Notes: generated from the sequence alone by a model not told the origin. Shown: positions 36,086 through 45,268, counted from the stretch's first letter. The stretch is 64,000 nt of DNA from JBGRPZ01 sp041725955 (GCA_041725955.1 JBGRQE010000010.1:3762-67761), one strand, 5' to 3'. Numbers and translations: made by a program.

Positions 36086-36190
36086 TTTTTCTAAATCATT
36101 ACAATCTATTATTGTTTATCTTTCTTGTATTACAATATTAATACAAAAGATCTTTAATGTGAGCTAAGGCATTGTTAAAAAATGTTAAGA
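35989..36190. repeat. Direct repeat copy B
   Basis: Same orientation as copy A at 33933-34132 and about 2.05 kb away. It includes the pseudogene fragment and the upstream non-coding region. Confidence 0.85.
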
Positions 36191-36352
36191 ATTATTTGAA
36201 AAGAGATGTATTCGGTTTTCTTAAAGAAAATGCCATTAAGAGAAATATTTCAAAATCTTATGATGATGGTTTTTTATTAAGCGCTTCCACAGGAAAGGAT
36301 GGGGGCAATGGAGTTTTCTCTATATTAGATATAAATATCTTTACTATAAAAA

Positions 36353-36398
36353 TTCCAGCTACCTGTTAGGTTAAGAACCTGTCAGGTAGCTGGAAATC
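36353..36398 (-). terminator. Terminator of the BNR/BACON protein gene
   Basis: Perfect 13-base arms TTCCAGCTACCTG (36353-36365) and CAGGTAGCTGGAA (36383-36395), 30 bases past the stop on the minus strand. Confidence 0.8.
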
Positions 36399-36429
36399 AG
36401 TAGTCCTATTGTTTTCAACAAAAGTATAT

Positions 36430-39400
36430 CTACTCAATAATTAAAATCTTTTTTTGAAGATGATGATTAGATAGTATACTAACAATATAAATTCCTGGGG
36501 TCCAGTTTGAAGTAGAGATATGTTCCTTACTATCTGGATTTTCCTTTGACCAAATAAGAGTCCCTATGCTATTCCAGATAAAGATTCTTTGAACATCGTT
36601 TTGTGTTTGGATATTCACATTGTCGTTTGCAGGGTTTGGTATAATTTGTACAGAATTTCCTTTTATTTCGGAAAGCATTGTTGGTTTTGTCTTTTGTGTT
36701 AATGTAAAATTATGAATTTCTTCTCCATTAGGAAAAATGAATTTTACAGGAATAAGACATTGGCGATTTGTAGTTAAGGTGTTTTCTTGATAATCAATAT
36801 TTACTTTCGTTTTTGAGTCTGAAGCTTCCTGATTTAAAGTTATCCAACTACAACTATTTTCTATGCTCGGGGCATTGGCTGCATTATGTTCTATAGAGAA
36901 TTCAGTATTTCCTGCTTTGTAATCTACTTTTATTTGCTCTGGAACCAATTTAACTTCAAATGCAGCTTCCTTTTGAGTTACATTTAGAATAGCCTTTTTG
37001 TTGTCTGAGGTTGCAAAGACAATACTTGTTTCGCGGATTTTATGGATTTTGTTTTCTTGTACTTCGATAGAAATCTTTTGATTACCATTGCCTGAAGCAG
37101 GACTAACTGTCAACCAATCTTGGTTGCTCGTTGCTGTCCATGTATCATTTGTGCTTAGATCAGCTTCTTTTTTGCCATCCTTTGCCTCGAAGTTTATCTT
37201 TTCTGGATTTATAGTGATTTCTGTAGTCTTTACTGCTTGCGAAAGCTTAAAGGTTTTAATCACATCTTTTGCTTGAATGGAAATAGTTGCCTCTCGGTCA
37301 TTTTCGCCAGTATTTTCTTGATAGCTGACTGTAATTACACCGCTATTAATTCCTGTGTAGTTTACCAGACTTAACCAGTCGGCTCCATCGTCAATAGTTG
37401 CTTCAAAGTTAGTGTTTGAGGTTACTTCAATTTCTGTAGCTCCTGCTTGATAATTAACTTCTTGGTTTTCTGGGTCAATTTCCAGTTCAACAGGATGACT
37501 TTCTTGTTTTATATTCACAAGAACAATAGTGCCATCATTAGCTTCAATACTGATATAAGATTCTCTTGCTTCAGTTATATTGTTGGCTTGACAAGTTACG
37601 GTTACAAGGGCATCATTACTTCCTTCTGCAGGTTGAGTAGAGATCCAGTCTTCTGCCGGATTAATGATCCAATCCATATTGGCTGATATATTGAAGGTTT
37701 TGCTTTCTTCTTCATATCCAAATTGTAATTCAGCGACATCAGCAAGAAGATGAGTTTCTACATGTCCATTAGGTTTTGATTTCCACAAACCTCGACCATA
37801 GGTGGCAGCAAAAATCCAGTCATTATCTTTGTTATCGCCATAATGCATATCAAGTTCATATACCAATACGTTTGGCAAGCCATTGTTAAACTCTACCCAG
37901 TTTTGTTCTCCATCACGGTAATAAATTCCAAAATCTGTAGCAGCATAAAGCTGTTGTTGGTTGGGATTGCGATGATATTCAAGCACACAGTTTACTGGAA
38001 TTTCAGGAAGGCCTGCAGAGATATTCTTCCATGTAGCTCCTCCGTCAGTGGATTCATACACTCCATGAGCGTCGAATTGAGAAAGAGAAATCCATATGGT
38101 ATTGGCATCATCATTTTTTACAGTGATATACTCTATTTGCCTATAATAGCTTAGGCTCAATGGAATATTTGATGTTAAATCTTCCCAATTTTGACCGTTA
38201 TCAGTGCTTTTTAAGATTTTACTCCTATAACCAATATAAATTGTATTGGTATCAGCAGGGCTCATCGCAATATGCTCAAGTTTACTGCTGTTGCCATTAT
38301 ACACGGTCTGATATGAATTTCCCTGATCGAAAGATCTGTATAGCTTATTATATCCAATCCATAGTGTTTTAGGATTTACTGGATTGAGAGTGAATGGTGT
38401 AATCCACGCACCTTCTAAGTTTTCATAGGGTTTTATAAGAGTGCTGTTGTTCCATTTATTTTTAGTTCTTTTGATATTTCCATATTGTGACTCACCATAT
38501 TGGGTATTTGGATCGGTATAGTCTACAGCACATTCCATACCATCTCCTCCCATTACTGTGTACCATTGCTTTGTTCCGCTGCGAAGAAAGGTGCCATTAT
38601 CTTGTAATCCTGTTACACATTGTTCTTTTTCATTTTGACAAACTCCCAATCGGTAAATTTGGCCAATAACTAGAGTGTTGGATAAATCTGTCCATGAATT
38701 TCCATTGTTGGTACTTTTGTATATTCCTCCATCATTTCCTTCAAAAAGAGTTGAGGTTCCGGGTCGGAAAATCATTTCATGTTTGTCAGCGTGCACAGCT
38801 TCGGCACCACCACCTCCATACCAGTGATTTAGAAGTTCCCAGTTTTGACCACCATCAGTAGAACCCCAAGTGTTGATTCCTCCAATGTAAACCCGATTAG
38901 CATTTAAAGGATCTGCTGCGATAGTTAAATCGTACCAAGCTTGTCCATTATTAATACCTGTACCATCTGTACTATGATTTAGGAAATAGTTTCCATTGGC
39001 AGAACCATTTATAATTTGTGAGAAGGTTTCACCTGAATCGGTAGATTTATAAATACCCTTTAGTCCACTACTCGAATTGGCGACAACTGCATAAATGACA
39101 TCACTATCATCAGCAGATACAGCGATTTCAGTTCTGTAGCCACCTGAAATATCCATTTTTTTCACCCAACTTTCTCCGGCATTTATACTTTTATATATAT
39201 CACCCTCTGGTGTTGAACCATACATAATTTGAGGATTATTAGGGTTGAATTCCATATCCACAAATCGAGAAGAAGTTTTTTTTGTCCATACAGCATCATT
39301 ACCATCAGATATATATAGCCCTTCTGATGTAGAAGCATATATCTTTGAAGGTGTTCCTGGATATGCAAGTAGTTTATAGGCCCTAACTCCTTGTGAAGTT

Positions 39401-40113
39401 GCAAAACTTAAACCTGTTGTACTCCAATCTTCTCCGCCGCTTGTAGATTTTAGTATTCCACAGGAAGGAGTATCTCCAGCATCTTTATCTCCTGTTGCAA
39501 TATAAATAGTATTGTCTGTTGCAAAATCTTCACTTACTAATATACTGCTTACTCCGATTGAAGTCATATTATCGGTGGTGGTGATCCAGTTATTTCCGGC
39601 ATCTGTTGATTTCCAAAATCCTCCTGAAGGAGTACCTAGGTAAAGGATGTTTTCATCGCTTGGGTTAAAAGCAATACAGTTTACTCTTCCCAATCCGTTG
39701 TAACCTCCAACTGTGGTTTTTGTACCCACAGATTCCCAAATCACATTGCTTCGAGTTGATGGTCTTTTTTCTCGAATTAAGTACTGATTGATATCAGGAT
39801 ATTTTCCTGTTTTAGGATCAACTCTAGCTTCCCATTTAAATTCGTAGCGTCTGAACTGTTTAAATCCAGGCATTTTAGCTTTTTCACCATCAATTTTGTA
39901 ATACCCATCAGTAATACCTCTTTGATTGCAATAGCTGTTAAAGGCTTTCTGTTTTTCAGAGAAACTTAAATTGTCAGGATTTTCTAGATAGTTTACTTGG
40001 TTTTTCTTTTGGGATCTTTCAGGATTATTTTTTTGATATTCGTCAATCCATGCTTGTCCAAAGCTTAAGTTTGAGGCCAGAATTAATATAATGATTGGCC
40101 ATAGGTTTCGCAT
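36430..40113 (-). CDS. Large secreted BNR/Asp-box propeller protein with four BACON domains and T9SS tail
   Basis: 1227 residues. A signal peptide ends near residue 19. Residues ~100-780 form a VPS10/sortilin-like BNR beta-propeller with many Asp-box motifs (FWKSTDAGNNW, ILKSTDNGQNW, VYESTDGGATW). Four consecutive ~85-95-residue BACON domains follow (about residues 790-1150), each with W-hydrophobic motifs such as DWISTQPAEG, DWLSLVNYTG, DWLTVSPASG and SWITLNQ. The last ~75 residues are a T9SS type A domain (IIPNPANDNVNIQTQ to ILIIE). Asp-box proteins are usually glycosidase-like or binding proteins. No sialidase catalytic set is apparent, so a binding or adhesion role at the cell surface is more likely. 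Confidence 0.88.
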   Translation of the reverse strand: MRNLWPIIILILASNLSFGQAWIDEYQKNNPERSQKKNQVNYLENPDNLSFSEKQKAFNSYCNQRGITDGYYKIDGEKAKMPGFKQFRRYEFKWEARVDPKTGKYPDINQYLIREKRPSTRSNVIWESVGTKTTVGGYNGLGRVNCIAFNPSDENILYLGTPSGGFWKSTDAGNNWITTTDNMTSIGVSSILVSEDFATDNTIYIATGDKDAGDTPSCGILKSTSGGEDWSTTGLSFATSQGVRAYKLLAYPGTPSKIYASTSEGLYISDGNDAVWTKKTSSRFVDMEFNPNNPQIMYGSTPEGDIYKSINAGESWVKKMDISGGYRTEIAVSADDSDVIYAVVANSSSGLKGIYKSTDSGETFSQIINGSANGNYFLNHSTDGTGINNGQAWYDLTIAADPLNANRVYIGGINTWGSTDGGQNWELLNHWYGGGGAEAVHADKHEMIFRPGTSTLFEGNDGGIYKSTNNGNSWTDLSNTLVIGQIYRLGVCQNEKEQCVTGLQDNGTFLRSGTKQWYTVMGGDGMECAVDYTDPNTQYGESQYGNIKRTKNKWNNSTLIKPYENLEGAWITPFTLNPVNPKTLWIGYNKLYRSFDQGNSYQTVYNGNSSKLEHIAMSPADTNTIYIGYRSKILKSTDNGQNWEDLTSNIPLSLSYYRQIEYITVKNDDANTIWISLSQFDAHGVYESTDGGATWKNISAGLPEIPVNCVLEYHRNPNQQQLYAATDFGIYYRDGEQNWVEFNNGLPNVLVYELDMHYGDNKDNDWIFAATYGRGLWKSKPNGHVETHLLADVAELQFGYEEESKTFNISANMDWIINPAEDWISTQPAEGSNDALVTVTCQANNITEARESYISIEANDGTIVLVNIKQESHPVELEIDPENQEVNYQAGATEIEVTSNTNFEATIDDGADWLSLVNYTGINSGVITVSYQENTGENDREATISIQAKDVIKTFKLSQAVKTTEITINPEKINFEAKDGKKEADLSTNDTWTATSNQDWLTVSPASGNGNQKISIEVQENKIHKIRETSIVFATSDNKKAILNVTQKEAAFEVKLVPEQIKVDYKAGNTEFSIEHNAANAPSIENSCSWITLNQEASDSKTKVNIDYQENTLTTNRQCLIPVKFIFPNGEEIHNFTLTQKTKPTMLSEIKGNSVQIIPNPANDNVNIQTQNDVQRIFIWNSIGTLIWSKENPDSKEHISTSNWTPGIYIVSILSNHHLQKKILIIE

Positions 40114-40209
40114 AATCGTTTTGTTTTTATTATTGGTTACAGAAATTACTTTTATGGTATGTGTAGTCGAATTATCAAAAATATATTTAATTATCGAGAA
40201 AATCTACTG

Positions 40210-40295
40210 TTTTGGCTTTCGGTATTCGAGATTCGGGATTTGTGGTTCGAAATCTGAAAAGCTAAACCCGAATCCCAAACCACAAAATAAAACCA
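40210..40295. repeat. Degenerate imperfect inverted repeat in the gap before the small membrane protein
   Basis: TTCGGGATTTGTGGTT (about 40231-40246) is imperfectly complementary to AACCCGAATCCCAAACCACA (about 40265-40284). Blocks GATTCGGG and TTGTGGTT appear in both arms but in a different order. It resembles dispersed TTCGGGATTTG-type elements. Confidence 0.4.
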
Positions 40296-40341
40296 AGATG
40301 TTATCGTATCTTTAAATATGCCAAATTAAAAAGGAAGAAAC

Positions 40342-40695
40342 TTGAAGTCGAAGATATTATTATTTATAGGGATTGTGTTACTGATTGCAGGTATATTCAT
40401 AAAGAGATACACTGATTTAGATGTATTTGCAATAATCCTTATTGCTTTGGGAGCAGCAAATAAGCTTGCTTTTATAATAAGAAGAAAGTTTGAGCGTAGA
40501 TATCGGCCAGGTTACGAATTACTTATTTTAGCTTTTGGTTTGGCCATATTCTTTTCCAGCGACTATATTAATCATCCATTTGTTCAGGAACAGAAAACGA
40601 TTTTCCGATTTATAGGTATAGTTTTGAAGATTACCTTTATTGGCTTGATTATTTATAAAAACAGAGAGATAAAAAAAACACCTAACAAGCAGTGA
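40342..40695 (+). CDS. Small three-helix membrane protein, hypothetical
   Basis: 117 residues from a TTG start at 40342, with GGAAGAAAC just upstream as a possible ribosome-binding site. No ATG in frame precedes the first helix. It has about three transmembrane segments (3-20, 22-45, 55-75) and a charged RRKFERRYRPG loop, plus a KNREIKK tail. No function is recognised. It is convergent with the tandem carboxyltransferase and shares its terminator. Confidence 0.65.
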   Translation: MKSKILLFIGIVLLIAGIFIKRYTDLDVFAIILIALGAANKLAFIIRRKFERRYRPGYELLILAFGLAIFFSSDYINHPFVQEQKTIFRFIGIVLKITFIGLIIYKNREIKKTPNKQ

Positions 40696-40714
40696 GCTTA
40701 TTAGGTGTTTTTTT
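40671..40714. terminator. Bidirectional terminator
   Basis: AAAAAACACCTAA (about 40673-40685) pairs with TTAGGTGTTTTTTT (40701-40714). A and T runs serve the small membrane-protein gene and the carboxyltransferase gene. Confidence 0.85.
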
Positions 40715-40745
40715 ATATGATTCAATTAGGATTGATTACCCAATC

Positions 40746-43700
40746 TTATTTTCCTTGCAACATTTCCCAATAGTTATAAAGACCGTCGTTTAGACGTTTT
40801 TCTTTTTCTTCAGGACTTAATTTCAACCAGCGTTCACGAGCTTCTTCATGTTTTCTGCGTTCTGCAGCTTCCTTAGCTTCTATTTTCTCATTGAATTCAT
40901 CTTCAATTTTTCGCTTAAGGAATCCTTTTGCAACAGCAGGGAACAACTCAAGGAGTAGTTTTTCCTTTTCGTTTTTAGCAAGATGAGCACCACCAAACTC
41001 TTCAAAAACAGGATTTTCTTGTTCTTTATAGTTTGAGGTATCATACTCACGCTCGTCGCTATGACCGCAGATCAATTCACGGAATTTAGGGTCGATATCT
41101 ATAGGTGTTTTTCCATAGTAACCTTTTACCAAGTTTATAAACTGAGAGGTTTTATTTGAATAGGCTGGTCGGCCATTTTCTAAATCAACTACACAGTTTA
41201 CCGCTTGTGCACCCACTATCTGAGAAGAAGGGGTTACCAATGGAGGGCAACCTGCAGCAACACGAACCTCTGGCACCATTTGAAGTACTCTTCCAAGAAG
41301 ATGATCGAGTTGTAATTGCTTAAGCTGTGCCAACATATTGGTATACATACCACCTGGAATTTCTGCAGCTTTTACTTCTTCATTACCCATAGGGAAATTG
41401 AAGTACTTTTCGATTTGACTGGTAACATCCAAAAGTTCGTGTTCTTTATCGGCTTTTGCTAATTGAATAGCTCTGTCGAATAGGGCATCAATATCTTTTG
41501 GAAGATCTTCCCATGTAATATCAAACTCACGAGGGAACATTTTATAACTGTCAAATTCGGCAATATCTTCACGAATTTGGTGAAGCTCTTTGTTGATTTT
41601 TACTACTGCATCAAGATTTACTCCTGTATCCAAACCAAGTTTGTCGGCAAAGATTTGAATAATCTCGAATGAAGGAGCAGCAGCACCACCCGCAAAGTTC
41701 ATTATATTGGTATCTACGATATCTACACCATTTATTATAGCCATAATTACAGAGGCTAATCCGTAACCAGGCGTACAGTGAGTGTGGAAATCAATAGGGA
41801 TACTTAATTCTTTTTTGAACATGCGTACCAATTTTCCAGACATGCTTGGTGGAATTAATCCTGCCATATCTTTTATGGAAATCATATCTGCACCCAAGGC
41901 TTCCATTTGCTTTGCTTTATCAAGGAAGTATTCTTCGGTGAAGACTTTTTTTGGTAGGCTACGACCTTTAAAGAAAGCCTTAAGTCTTTGTTTGCGTGTA
42001 AACTTAGGGTCTACAGTATAGCAAACTGCACAGTCTGCAATACCACCAGCTTTCTTTATATATTTGATGGTCGACTTCATATTGTCAACATCGTTCAAGC
42101 AATCGAATATTCGCATAATGCCAATACCAGACTTTACTGCAAGGGTATTAAACCCTTCAATAACATTTTCTGGATAAGGATTGTATCCGAATAAGTTACG
42201 TCCACGAGATAGGGCAGTTAGCTTAGATACATTTCCGATTTCTTTTTTGATGCTTTCCAATCGATACCATGGATCTTCGTTTAAGTAGCGCATTACTGAG
42301 TCAGGAACAGCACCACCCCAAACTTCCATAGCATAAAAGTTGGCATCTTTATAAAAAGGAAGTACTTTATCTATATCTTTTTGAGGAACACGGGTAGCAA
42401 ATAAAGACTGTTGACCATCACGAAGGGTAAGGTCACGAATCTTTAGTTTACCATTGAACTTCATCTTTGCTCTGGCTGCTTTTTTCTCTGCTTTTTTCTT
42501 TTCGATAAGAATAGCTTTTTCTTCCTTACGCTTATTATGTAGGAATCCTTTTGCAACAGCAGGGAAAAGCTCGAGCAATAGCTCTTCTTTTTCGTCAGAA
42601 GCAAGTTTCTTTCCGTATTCTTCTAATACCGGATTATCTTGTTTTTTATAATTAGCAGTATCATAATCCTGTGCATCGCGGTGTCCACAAATCTTTTCAC
42701 GGAAATTTGGATCAATATCGATAGGTGTTTTTCCATATTCACCTTTTACCAAATTGTGGAATTGGTTGGAAACATTGGTATACCATGGGCGGTCATTTAC
42801 TTCATCAACCACACAGTTTACTGCTTGCGATCCGACAATCTGAGAAGAAGGAGTTACCAATGGAGGGCAACCAGAATCGAGACGTACTTTGGGTACAGCT
42901 TCCAATACACGGCTAAGTAGATGATCCAGACGTAATTGCTTTAGCTGTGCTAGCATATTGGTGTACATTCCGCCAGGAATTTCAGCTCTTTTTACTTCTT
43001 CATTAGGAGCCGCAAAATTGAAGTACTTCTCAATTTCGTGAACTACAACAAGAAGCTCATCTTCTTCTTTTTGATCTTTTAGCGACTTGGCTAATTCAAT
43101 AGCACGGTCGAACATAGCTTCAACCTTCTTTGGAAGATTTCCTTTTCTAACATCAAATTCAATTGGGAACTGCTTAGATGTATCGAATTCGGATAATTCT
43201 TCACGGATGGTTTTTAGTTCTTGATTGATCTTGTAAACAGCATCAAGGTCGACATCTAAATCGTAACCAAGTTTCTTGGCGAAGATGTAGATTAGTTCGA
43301 ATGCAGGAGCAGCAGGGCCGCCAGCAAAGTTCATCATATTGGTATCAACAATGTCGACACCATGAACCAATGCAGTTACATATGCAGCAAGACCATATCC
43401 TGGAGTACAGTGGGTGTGAAAATCAATAGGAACTTTTATTTCCTCTTTTAGGCGTTTGATGATTGCTCCTGCACTTAGCGGAGTAACCAAACCTGCCATA
43501 TCTTTTAAGGAAATCATATCTGCCCCTAAAGCTTCCATTTCCTTGGCTTTGTTCAGGAAGTAGTCTACCGTAAAAATAGGCTCAGGTCCTTCACCTTCAG
43601 GAAAAACAGGATCCACAGTATAACACACTGCACAATCGGCTAGACCACCAGCTTCTTTGATATATTTGATGGTGGATTTCATATTATCGACGTCGTTCAA

Positions 43701-44060
43701 ACAATCGAAAATACGCATGATTCCTATACCCGATTTTACTGCATTAAAATTAAAACCTTTAATAACGCTCTCTGGATAAGGATTGTAGCCGAAAAGGTTA
43801 CGCCCTCTTGACAAAGCAGTTAGATATGATATATCCCCTATTTCTTTCTTTATAGATTCGAGACGATACCAGGGATCTTCACCAAGAAAACGCATTACAG
43901 AGTCCGGTACAGCTCCCCCCCAAACTTCCATTGCGTAAAAATTAGCCTTTTTGTATAGTGGCAAAACGCGTTCAACTTGTTCTTGACGCATTCTTGTTGC
44001 AAACATAGACTGTTGACCATCTCGGAGGCTAAGATCTCTGATTAATAATTTCTTTTTCAT
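40746..44060 (-). CDS. Tandem double carboxyltransferase (pyruvate/oxaloacetate carboxyltransferase type)
   Basis: 1104 residues made of two homologous ~520-residue units. Unit 1 spans about residues 4-525 and unit 2 about 540-1060. Each is a complete HMGL-like TIM barrel plus a PYC_OADA region. Each has the metal-site start RDLSLRDGQQS / RDLTLRDGQQS, the catalytic-lysine motif MISLKDMAG / MISIKDMAG, the ligand pair DFHTHCTPG, and the tail GGMYTNMLAQLKQL. Such domains transfer CO2 between biotin and pyruvate/oxaloacetate or propionyl-CoA partners. Neither unit is followed by a biotinyl domain and no AMKM motif is seen, so biotin must come from a separate carrier protein. The acid/base-rich linker (KKAEKKAARAKMK) joins the units. 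Confidence 0.9.
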   Translation of the reverse strand: MKKKLLIRDLSLRDGQQSMFATRMRQEQVERVLPLYKKANFYAMEVWGGAVPDSVMRFLGEDPWYRLESIKKEIGDISYLTALSRGRNLFGYNPYPESVIKGFNFNAVKSGIGIMRIFDCLNDVDNMKSTIKYIKEAGGLADCAVCYTVDPVFPEGEGPEPIFTVDYFLNKAKEMEALGADMISLKDMAGLVTPLSAGAIIKRLKEEIKVPIDFHTHCTPGYGLAAYVTALVHGVDIVDTNMMNFAGGPAAPAFELIYIFAKKLGYDLDVDLDAVYKINQELKTIREELSEFDTSKQFPIEFDVRKGNLPKKVEAMFDRAIELAKSLKDQKEEDELLVVVHEIEKYFNFAAPNEEVKRAEIPGGMYTNMLAQLKQLRLDHLLSRVLEAVPKVRLDSGCPPLVTPSSQIVGSQAVNCVVDEVNDRPWYTNVSNQFHNLVKGEYGKTPIDIDPNFREKICGHRDAQDYDTANYKKQDNPVLEEYGKKLASDEKEELLLELFPAVAKGFLHNKRKEEKAILIEKKKAEKKAARAKMKFNGKLKIRDLTLRDGQQSLFATRVPQKDIDKVLPFYKDANFYAMEVWGGAVPDSVMRYLNEDPWYRLESIKKEIGNVSKLTALSRGRNLFGYNPYPENVIEGFNTLAVKSGIGIMRIFDCLNDVDNMKSTIKYIKKAGGIADCAVCYTVDPKFTRKQRLKAFFKGRSLPKKVFTEEYFLDKAKQMEALGADMISIKDMAGLIPPSMSGKLVRMFKKELSIPIDFHTHCTPGYGLASVIMAIINGVDIVDTNIMNFAGGAAAPSFEIIQIFADKLGLDTGVNLDAVVKINKELHQIREDIAEFDSYKMFPREFDITWEDLPKDIDALFDRAIQLAKADKEHELLDVTSQIEKYFNFPMGNEEVKAAEIPGGMYTNMLAQLKQLQLDHLLGRVLQMVPEVRVAAGCPPLVTPSSQIVGAQAVNCVVDLENGRPAYSNKTSQFINLVKGYYGKTPIDIDPKFRELICGHSDEREYDTSNYKEQENPVFEEFGGAHLAKNEKEKLLLELFPAVAKGFLKRKIEDEFNEKIEAKEAAERRKHEEARERWLKLSPEEKEKRLNDGLYNYWEMLQGK

Positions 44061-44206
44061 GGGTTTGTCGTTATTTTTGGTTCTTCTTGCTACAATAACT
44101 GCAATGTTTATTATTCATTGTCCTTTACTGTGAAAAATTTAACAATAGAAAACTAACTAACGGAGTTTCAGCTCTTTTTTATTTCTATAAAATATATATC
44201 CCACTC
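44061..44206. other. Intergenic region upstream of the tandem carboxyltransferase
   Basis: Non-coding, AT-rich, probably holding the promoter of the tandem carboxyltransferase gene. I see no strong motif. Confidence 0.3.
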
Positions 44207-44365
44207 TTAATTATAATTATAATCCTCTAAATATGTCTTACTATGGCCTCTAAAATATGGATTATTCCAATTATAGAAAGAATTTACTTTGCTAAATTTT
44301 AGATGGCACAAAGGGCAATTATATCTTTCGATCATAAATTGACTTCTTAAAATTTTGTAAAACAT
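44207..44365 (-). CDS. Short protein with CxxC knuckle, possibly a truncated gene
   Basis: A 52-codon minus-strand frame starting MFYKILRSQF, with a YNCPLCHLKF zinc-knuckle-like CxxC and a Tyr/Asn-rich end. The same frame continues upstream without a start to 44416 (protein-like sequence EYCFQRPLIEPDTPINQ) and stops at TAA 44419-44417. A different frame beginning ATG 44435 (MDLETIRILF) could have been its start before a frameshift. It may be a real small gene or a decayed one. Confidence 0.4.
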   Translation of the reverse strand: MFYKILRSQFMIERYNCPLCHLKFSKVNSFYNWNNPYFRGHSKTYLEDYNYN

Positions 44366-44484
44366 CTGATTAATAGGAGTATCGGGTTCTATTAATGGAC
44401 GTTGAAAACAGTATTCTTATTGTTTCTAAATCCATTTTCAATAACTCCGATTTGTTGAAAAAATTATAATTAAGGAAAGGGCTG

Positions 44485-44540
44485 TTGGTTTGGGTTTCGT
44501 TGATTTGTGCTTGGTGTTTCGGATTTCGTTGATTCGTGAA
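44485..44540. repeat. Degenerate TTTCGTTGATTCGTG repeat upstream of cobB
   Basis: GGTTTCGTTGATTTGTGC and GGATTTCGTTGATTCGTG are two degenerate copies, about 30 bases apart. They belong to the same kind of repeat as that before recX. Confidence 0.45.
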
Positions 44541-44575
44541 TTTCCAAAAATTGTACTTTTACATATATAAACTGA

Positions 44576-45268
44576 ATGCTTATGAAAAATATAGTAGTGC
44601 TTAGTGGAGCAGGAGTGAGTGCAGAAAGTGGGGTAAAAACTTTTCGAGATTCTGGTGGACTATGGGAAAATCATAGAGTAGAAGATGTTGCAACACCCGA
44701 AGCTTGGGAACGTAATCCGCAATTGGTAAATGAGTTTTATAATCAAAGACGAAAACAGCTCTTTGATGTTGCTCCCAACAAGGGGCATATAGCTTTGGCA
44801 CGTCTTGAGAATAAGTATAAGGTTAATGTGGTTACTCAAAATGTTGACGACTTGCATGAACGTGGAGGAAGTAGTGATGTTTTACATCTTCATGGAGAAC
44901 TCAAGAAGGTTAGAAGTACTGGAGATGAAAACTTGGTTTATAAGCTTGATGGATGGGAATTGAAATTGGGAGATTTGTGTGAAAAGGGTTTTCAGTTGCG
45001 TCCACATATTGTATGGTTCGGCGAGGCAGTGCCAAATATTGTTCCTGCTGCTGATATTTGTTCTAATGCCGATATTATGATCGTCGTAGGAACGAGTTTG
45101 AATGTTTATCCTGCTGCAGGATTGGTTGATTACGCTCCAAAACATTGTAAAATATATCTTGTAGACCCAAATACAGATCTAAAACCCAGATATCGTAATT
45201 TGGAAATTATTTATAAACTTGCCGGAGAGGGATTACCTGATTTGGTGGATCGTTTGATGGAGGAATAA
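44576..45268 (+). CDS. cobB: NAD-dependent protein deacylase, Sir2 family (CobB-like)
   Basis: 230 residues (a second ATG lies at 44582). The NAD-binding start is VVLSGAGVSAESGVKTFRDS. Later motifs are VVTQNVDDLHERGG and VLHLHGEL, whose second His is the catalytic base, then PHIVWFGEAVP and IVVGTSLNVYPAAGL. Class III sirtuins such as SIRT5 and E. coli CobB remove acetyl and acyl groups, using Tyr and Arg residues in the pocket (here EFYNQRRKQ). The usual zinc-binding cysteine tetrad between the HGEL and WFGE motifs is missing, with only one Cys (GDLCEK). Bacteroidota homologs I know also lack it. Confidence 0.9.
   Translation: MLMKNIVVLSGAGVSAESGVKTFRDSGGLWENHRVEDVATPEAWERNPQLVNEFYNQRRKQLFDVAPNKGHIALARLENKYKVNVVTQNVDDLHERGGSSDVLHLHGELKKVRSTGDENLVYKLDGWELKLGDLCEKGFQLRPHIVWFGEAVPNIVPAADICSNADIMIVVGTSLNVYPAAGLVDYAPKHCKIYLVDPNTDLKPRYRNLEIIYKLAGEGLPDLVDRLMEE

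Larger units (their letters stand above)
35893..36352. other. Intergenic region holding a duplicated gene remnant
   Basis: Apart from the direct repeat copy at 35989-36190, no gene is evident. An open frame at 36172-36369 on the plus strand begins inside the repeat and ends inside the terminator, so it is unlikely to be real. Confidence 0.5.

Noticed and set aside
36172..36369. 65-codon plus-strand open frame
   Set aside because: It starts in the duplicated non-coding repeat and ends in the terminator of the BNR/BACON gene, so it is most likely chance.
40244..40256. GGTTCGAAATC, resembling a tRNA T-arm
   Set aside because: No acceptor stem or anticodon arm can be formed around it. I found no tRNA genes in the window.
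27173..44171. Shared 13-mer TAACGGAGTTTCA near 27174 and 44159
   Set aside because: Matches of this length are expected by chance in 64 kb of AT-rich sequence.
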